The position numbers were made by a program, and so were the translations under genes. Positions 58,420 to 64,000 of a stretch of 64,000 nt of DNA are shown here, piece by piece. A model generated the notes under the pieces. That model did not search any database. It worked only from the letters and a program-made list of their open reading frames with translations, and was not told the origin of the DNA. Location of the stretch: the NCBI GenBank assembly GCA_025917655.1, contig CP084619.1, forward strand, positions 3,949,001 to 4,013,000, in the 5' to 3' direction. Each line of letters begins with the position of its first letter. Position 1 is the stretch's first letter. Source of the DNA: Chlorella sorokiniana. Taxonomy: Eukaryota > Chlorophyta > Trebouxiophyceae > Chlorellales > Chlorellaceae.

Positions 58420-61400
58420 ATGCAGCTCTCGGCTCGGGCAGTGCCGGGCCCAACCTGCTCGATGGTGGGCCCAGCAGGGCACCATCAGGGCCCTTTGACA
58501 GCGGCACCAGCCCGCCCAGGCCGTTCGGGGCTCCGCCAGCTGCGATGCCGGCCCGCCAGCAACAGCAACAGGCGGGACAGGGTTGCGACCACCGCAGAGG
58601 CGCTGCTGCATAGTGGAGGTGTGTTGTGCGGCCGAGATGCGGTCGGTTTGGGCCGGAGACGCTGCCCAGCCATGCCTGGCGTGTTTGCCGCCGGGCGGCG
58701 CCACCAAGCGGGCACCTGCCCCTTTGACAGCGAGCTGCCCCGATTCTTCCCTCGCTCTGCACGCACCATGCAGACACCGTGGCCCTGCCGTTGGACTACT
58801 ACAAGATGCTGGGCGTCAGCGGCGTCTGCAGCCGGGACAGCCTCGCCCGCGCCCTCGAAAAGTATGATGCCGCTTGCACCGCATGCGGCAAACGTGTGGC
58901 ACAGCCCGAAGCAGGCTGCAACGCTGCTGCAGCACCGCCTCCAACACCTGCGTGCCCCCTGCGTTGCCTGCAGGGCGCTCACCAGCCCTCCCAGCGTGGG
59001 TTACAGCCAGCAGTGCCTGCTGGCGCGCGGCTCCGCCCTCAAGCGCGCCGTGGAGACGCTGCTGGACCCGCAGGTGCGCCGCGCGGCGCTTGCGTACCTC
59101 CTGTCCCACCTTGACTGAGGCTGGCACCGCTAGGGAGAGCATGAGAAGCCCCTCGGAGCGCTTTTATCGCAGCCTGGGAATCATTGACAGAGTTTCCGAC
59201 CAGCCTGGGTGAAGCTGTGCTGCGTGCATTGACCCGTTTCCGCTGCGCTGCAGGGCCGCCGAGTGTACGACGACGCGCTGCGGGTGGGGGAGATCACAGA
59301 GGAGGTGCCTGACGAGTTTGTGCCCGGTGGGTTGCGCGCAGCACGCAGCACCTGCAGCGCTTCACGGCAGGCTGCTGTGCCTCGCAACCCCTTTGCCGCA
59401 CGCCGAGGCAATGTGCAATCCAGTGTGCACGCTTTCTGCCGTCCTGCGCCGCTGCAGGTGTGCTGGCGCTGCTGCTGGAGGCAGGCGACGCGCAGACGGT
59501 GGTGGCGGCGGGGGAGGAGTGGCTGAGCGTCCACCGCCGCGACCGCCGCGCCCACGACGTGGCCCTGTCCACCGCCCTGGCGCACCAGCGCGTGGCAGAG
59601 GCGTGCGTGCGCAAGCACGGCGACGCGGTTGGGGCGGCGGGCATGCTGCGCGTGGCGCGCGACCTGCTGCGCCGCCACCGCGCTGCGCTGGCTCTGCAGG
59701 CCGAGGTGGCGGCAGCGCTGGCGGAGCTGCAGCCCGCGCTGGCCTGCCAGCTGGTGGCCATGCCGCTGGAGCGCTTCCAGGAGCGAGAGCGCGGCGTGCA
59801 GGTGGGGGGTGCACCCGGCTGCTGCCGTGGGCTGCATGACAGCCCTGCTCCTCCCCACCTTCCCGCCCCAACGGCGGCTGCAGCATGCTGCTGCTGCACC
59901 CTCCGGCCCCTGCCCAGCCCATGCACCCTCTGCCTCCCACCGCGTGCGCCTTTCCTGCCCCCACGATCGCCACCCCTCAGGTGGCCATCTCTGTGCTGAC
60001 TGACAACTCGGGCGCCAAGCGCGGCATGGGCAAGCAGCAGTTCCTGGATCGCCTGTCGGAGAGCCTGACGGCGCGGGAGCAGGTGCGCACCCAGCACCAC
60101 TCACTACACACAATGCAGACGCAGCGGGGCGCGCCGGTCCTCCTGCCGGGGCTGCATGCCCGACTGCGGCATACCGCTGCCGGAGCTGCATGCCCGACTG
60201 CGGCATACCGCTGCTGGGGCTGCATGCCTGACTGCGGCATCCCGCTGCAGCCCCCGCACCCATCCCCGCTTTCTCGTCCACCCCACCATCCCACTCCCAG
60301 ATTGCTCTGTACGAGGCAGCTGGGTCGCGGTACGCCGAGCTGCCCTCTGAGCTGTACGATGTGGCGCTGGCGTACATCGCCGACGCGGCAGCCAGCGGGC
60401 GCGCGGCGCAGCTGGATCGTGCGCTGAGCGCTTTGGCGGCGGCCGCGGCCGCGGTGCCTGCGGGGGCCACAGGGCAGGTGGGTGGCCTTTGTGAGGGGTG
60501 CTGCCGCTGTGCTGCCACCCCGAAGCAGGTCCTCTCCGATAACAAGGTCGCTTCCAAAAGCTTATGTGTGCAAGCCGTTTTCCGCCGCTTTCTCTCAACA
60601 TTCTCGGTGTCGTCTGCCTTACCCCCTTGCAGTCCAGCGACGTCGGCGTGCGCCAGCTGGCAGAGCGCCGCGCCATCGACGAGCGCAACCGCCGCCAGGT
60701 GGCGGCCGCAGTGTGCCAGCTGCTGCTGGGCGACACAGCGGGGGCGGTGTCCACGCTGGGCCTGGCGCCCGGCGCCGCCGCCGCCAAGTGCGAGCGCTCG
60801 CTGCTGGCCTTCATCAAGGTGGGGCCCTGCTGGTGGGCAGGCGAGGGTGCTTGGCAGCTTGTGACTCTCTCCTGTGCATTTTGCGGCCTGGGTTGTCACG
60901 GGCTCACCGCCTCTCTACCCGCTTCCTGCCACCTGGCTGGCTGGTTCCTCCCACCTCCCAGCAATCACCCTATACTTCCCCCTCTCCCATACTAGTATCA
61001 CTCCCACACAATTGCCTTGACGCGCCCACATGTGCGCCCCCCCCCCCCACATACACACAGGCCAACTGCCCCGACCCCGACAACGACCCGCTGCCCGGGC
61101 TGTGCGTGCTGGCGCAGCGCTGGGTGGCTGACGTGGCGCTGGGCTCCTTCCGCGGCACCCAGGGCGCACCCTTCTCGCTGGAGGCCTGGTTCCAGCTGGA
61201 CGGCGTCAGGTGGGGGCGGGGCTGCCGGCCAGCTTCCAGGCAGCTTCCAAGCGGCCGAGAGGGAGGCCGGCGGGCGGTGCTGCCCACCAGGAAGGAAGGC
61301 TGGGTGGGCTTGCAGCTGAGCCGCCGACCGCACGCTGCCCACGCCGTCCCTCCATGCAGGCGGCACTTGGCCCGCCGTGAGCATGGCTCCCCTGCCGCCC

Positions 61401-63324
61401 ACCCCGCGGTGGCGGCCGCGCAGCGCGCAGCGACGCTGGCGGCGGAGCCCTTGCTTGGCGGCCTGGCGGGCATGCTGTCTATGCTGGGCTTGCTGGCGCG
61501 CCCGGGCCCCTGCTGGGCTCAGAAGACGAAGAGTACTCAGAGGAGGACGAGGAGGAGCTGGGCATGGATGGTCCAGCTACGGCGGTCACTCGCGGCGCAG
61601 CCAACGCCACCCACGCTGCACCATCCGCCGCCGAGGCTCGCGCAACGCTGGACCAGACAAGCGAGTTGGGCCAGGCTGGGGCAGCCACAGCAGCGGCGGG
61701 GCCGCGACAGGCGCAGCAGCCGTTTGTCCCTGCAGGGCGGTCCCCCGCCGAGGTGGCGGCGGCGGCTGCCGCTCCGGACATGAGCCGAGTGGACATTCGG
61801 GGCCTGCGCAGCAGCCGACCGGGCGCACAGCCCGCGCCGCCGCCGCGCCCGCCCCAGCCCCAGCAGCCTCCGTCGCAGCGGGAGCTGCAGCCGCGGCACA
61901 CCGCGCGGCCGGAGCTGACGGCGGCGGCCAACGCGATCCCGGCGCCGCCGGCGCCCGTGGGCGTGCCGCCGACGGTGCCCGAGGCGGGGCCCGGCGAGGA
62001 GTTTGACGCCAACGTGGCGCTTGCCATGCAGGTGGGTGCCGCCCTTCAGGCGCCGAGCTTGCGCTGAGTTGGCAACGCGGTGAATGCGCACGCCATGTTG
62101 CGTAAACCGTGCAAGCCGGGTCAGCACGCCGCGCTCTGGCGCGGCTGCTTGGCGACGCGTGGACATGCCGCTGCATCCCCTTCCCCCTACCTCCCTCCTT
62201 CCTCCTCTGTGCCACCACCCGTCGCTCCTTGCTTTGAGCATGCCAGGAGACCCACGCCGCCGCCCGCCGCTGCTCCGCCCCAATCGACACGACTCGCTTC
62301 TCCGCGCCCGCAGCCTGTGGAGCAGCTGACCCCTCTGGAGGGCGAGGAGCGCATGTGGGACACGGTGGAGCAGCGCAACCTGCGGTGGGGAGGCTGGCAG
62401 CCACGGCGACACTGCTGGTGGGCGGGGCCGCCCTCCTGGGCCGCGGCGTGCTGGCGGGGCGGCAGCTGGCGACCGTGCCGGCCCCGCAGCGCCCGCTGTT
62501 GCCGCCGTGGCGCCCGCCGCGGCCGCCGCGGCGCCGTTGACCCGCGGCGAGGCTTCGGCTGTGATCGCGCGGTGGCAGGGCATCAAGGCACGTGCGCTGG
62601 GCCCGCAGCACGACGTGCGCGCTTTGGGCGCTGTGCTGCGCGGCGAGGTGCTGGAGCAGTGGCAGGAGCGGGCGCAGCAGATCGAGAGCAAGGGCTGGTG
62701 AGGCGCCTGCGCCGCCGGAGCTCGCGCGCGCCGCCGCCACGCGCTCTGTTGCAGCACCGAGCTGAGCCACTTCACGATGCTCCCCTCCCCGCTGCCCTTC
62801 ACTGCCGCCCCACCGCCCATGCAACACCCGCCCTGTGGCAACACCGCCATGCCTCCCCCCGCCTTCCACCTCTCCCAACCAACCCCAATCACCCAACCGC
62901 CAACCCTCGTAACTAACCCTCCCCCCTCTCCCAGGCACTACCTCCACTCCCTGGAGGCCACCCAGATCAACAGCGTGCGCAGCGGCGCCGACGGCACCGC
63001 CCGCGTGTCGGCCACCTTCCGGGAGGCGGTGGAGGCGCACCGCGGCGCCAGCGAGCCGGTGCAGGCCTTCAGGTGGGACGCGGGGCGGCGCAACCGCGGC
63101 GCGGTTTGGGGAGATGGGGTCACACGCGGGAGGATTGAAGGCTGTCTTGGCCAATAGGGGGCCAGCGGTCTGCCAAATCGGCAGCCACCCTTGTTGAACA
63201 CGCACACACACATATTAACACCTACCCCCCCCACCACACACACAGGAGCGAGTACAGCGTCGATTACGAGCTGGCTCGGGAGGATGGCGCCTGGGTCATC
63301 ACCGGCGCTGTGGTGCGCTACTGA
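58420..63324 (+). CDS. ARC6/PARC6-type plastid division protein with C-terminal IMS domain
   Basis: ARC6 spans the inner plastid envelope and anchors the FtsZ ring on the stromal side; its C-terminus binds PDV proteins in the intermembrane space. After a transit-like leader come LPLDYYKMLGVSGVCSRDSL (the degenerate J-like start of ARC6), VGYSQQCLLARGSALKRAVE with TLLDPQVRRA, and helical exons: EITEEVPDEFVPGVLALLLE, RAHDVALSTALAHQRVAEAC, LEELQP-type ALAELQPALACQLVAMPLER, MGKQQFLDRLSESLTAREQI. A single membrane helix (LAATATLLVGGAALLGRGVL) follows. The IMS domain has SAVIARWQGIKARALGPQHD, VLEQWQERAQQIESKGWHYL, YSVDYELAREDGAWVITGAV, ending at the stop 63322-63324. Introns are frequent; the G run 62387-62390 just before the membrane helix seems one base short. 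Exons around 58500-58990 are uncertain. ARC6 versus PARC6 cannot be settled here. Confidence 0.88.
60148..60249. repeat. 34-bp tandem repeat, three copies, in an ARC6-like intron
   Basis: Three 34-bp units with one to four differences each run head to tail within an intron. Each holds a GCTGCATGC core and a GACTGCGGCAT block. There are no splice-site duplications, so this is probably a simple minisatellite. Confidence 0.9.
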
Positions 63325-63822
63325 GGGGCGCCGCGGGCCGCCCCGCCTTGCTGGCGGCCCCGCCCCGCAACACAGGCGCGCGGTGCGCTTGACCGCCGCT
63401 GCACGGCCCCACGGCACTGCTGGACTCGCGGGCGTGCATGTTGCTGTACTGCTGTCCCCCTCTGCGTGCATGTAACGGTGCTGACGACTGGCTGCCCAAC
63501 CATCCGCTACCCTGCCATCCGTTTTCTTTGGCTTGCACGTCAGTGCAGGCCCCCTGCTGGCTTTAACTGGCTTGTGCCGATGCAACTGTAAGATAACGCG
63601 CTTTTGCCGCGCACAGCCGGTGAAATGTGTACGGCTTCTTGTAGAACTTCAGCTTCAGCTGTTTGCACTGGGCTGCTGGAATCAAGGTTGCCGCCGACCG
63701 GTTGTGCTGGTACACTGTCATGACCGAATTGCCTTGCACGGAATCGCTTCTTCATGATTGCATTGCAAATTGTCCAGGAGCGTACAGGAACAAGACAATG
63801 CCAGGCAACCAAGGAGTGCACC
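63325..63822. other. 3' flank of the ARC6-like gene and possible upstream region of the next gene
   Basis: TGTAA occurs at 63471-63475, about 150 bp after the stop, and again at 63588-63592; the first fits as the poly(A) signal. No gene is seen in this stretch. Confidence 0.5.
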
Positions 63823-64000
63823 ATGACTGTGCCGCCGTCACCGTGGACGGTTCCTGCCGCCGCCGCCGCCTCTTCCGCCGCCGCGCCCGCCGCCGCGCCC
63901 GCCACGCCCGCCACGCCCTCCGCGCCCGCCGCGGCCGCCGCGCCCTTTCTTGCCGTCTGGCGCCATGCGTGGCGTGAAAGTGAGCTCCCTGCTCCCCCGG
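63823..64000 (+). CDS. Possible start of a gene running off the right edge
   Basis: An ATG at 63823 opens a frame that stays open to the window end. It reads [20 protein letters not shown], then an Ala/Pro-rich run and FLAVWRHAWRE. A good GTGAGC splice donor begins at 63980, in keeping with a first exon of 63823-63979. The minus strand also has an Ala-rich frame here (63540-63914), so strand is not certain. No domain recognised. Confidence 0.35.
   Translation, partial: MTVPPSPWTVPAAAAASSAAAPAAAPATPATPSAPAAAAAPFLAVWRHAWRESELPAPP

Noticed and set aside
63540-63914. Ala-rich minus-strand frame at the right edge as a gene
   Set aside because: Simple-sequence composition and no domain; the plus-strand frame with a splice donor at 63980 is the better of two weak options.

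Overview
The window looks like nuclear DNA of a unicellular green alga, most likely a trebouxiophyte close to Chlorella. It is GC-rich, genes are cut by many short GT-AG introns, TGTAA (the green-algal poly(A) signal) follows several stop codons, and several products are plastid proteins (a thylakoid-lumen FKBP, an ELIP-type protein, an ARC6-type division protein). I could not run a search, so the lineage is an inference.

Layout. 1-26987 (minus) is the 5' nine-tenths or more of a giant VPS13 lipid-transfer gene that runs off the left edge. A 438-bp divergent promoter separates it from an MnmG/GidA tRNA-modification gene (27426-31001, plus), which converges on a plastid-type NUMOD3 protein (33525-31381, minus). 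A universal stress protein gene with a fully resolved exon structure follows (34015-35377, plus). 35.4-39.5 kb is a gene-poor island. It holds a degenerate copy of the 3' end of the neighbouring CobW gene and three separate long inverted repeats. Next come three minus-strand genes: CobW/COG0523 GTPase (42117-39676), lumenal FKBP isomerase (44071-42711) and an adenylation-carrier-PQQ propeller protein of the AASDH type (48243-44303). An F-box/LRR gene (48520-50332, plus) and an ELIP-like gene (50625-52072, plus) are followed by a SUVH-type histone methyltransferase (58075-52614, minus), an ARC6/PARC6-type plastid division gene (58420-63324, plus) and the start of one more possible gene at the right edge.

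Genes are packed head-to-head or tail-to-tail with 0.2-0.6 kb between them. They do not form one pathway; plastid upkeep is a recurring theme (FKBP, ELIP, ARC6, NUMOD3, perhaps MnmG).

Two things stand out. First, the conserved reading frames of almost every gene are broken at the same kind of place, a G or C run that appears one base short. This points to consensus indel errors rather than many dead genes, and it limits the accuracy of exon-level models. Second, the 35.4-39.5 kb island contains three hairpin-forming inverted repeats within 2.1 kb, bracketed by a direct duplication. It is the best candidate for something undescribed, such as a hairpin small-RNA locus or a foldback-element cluster.
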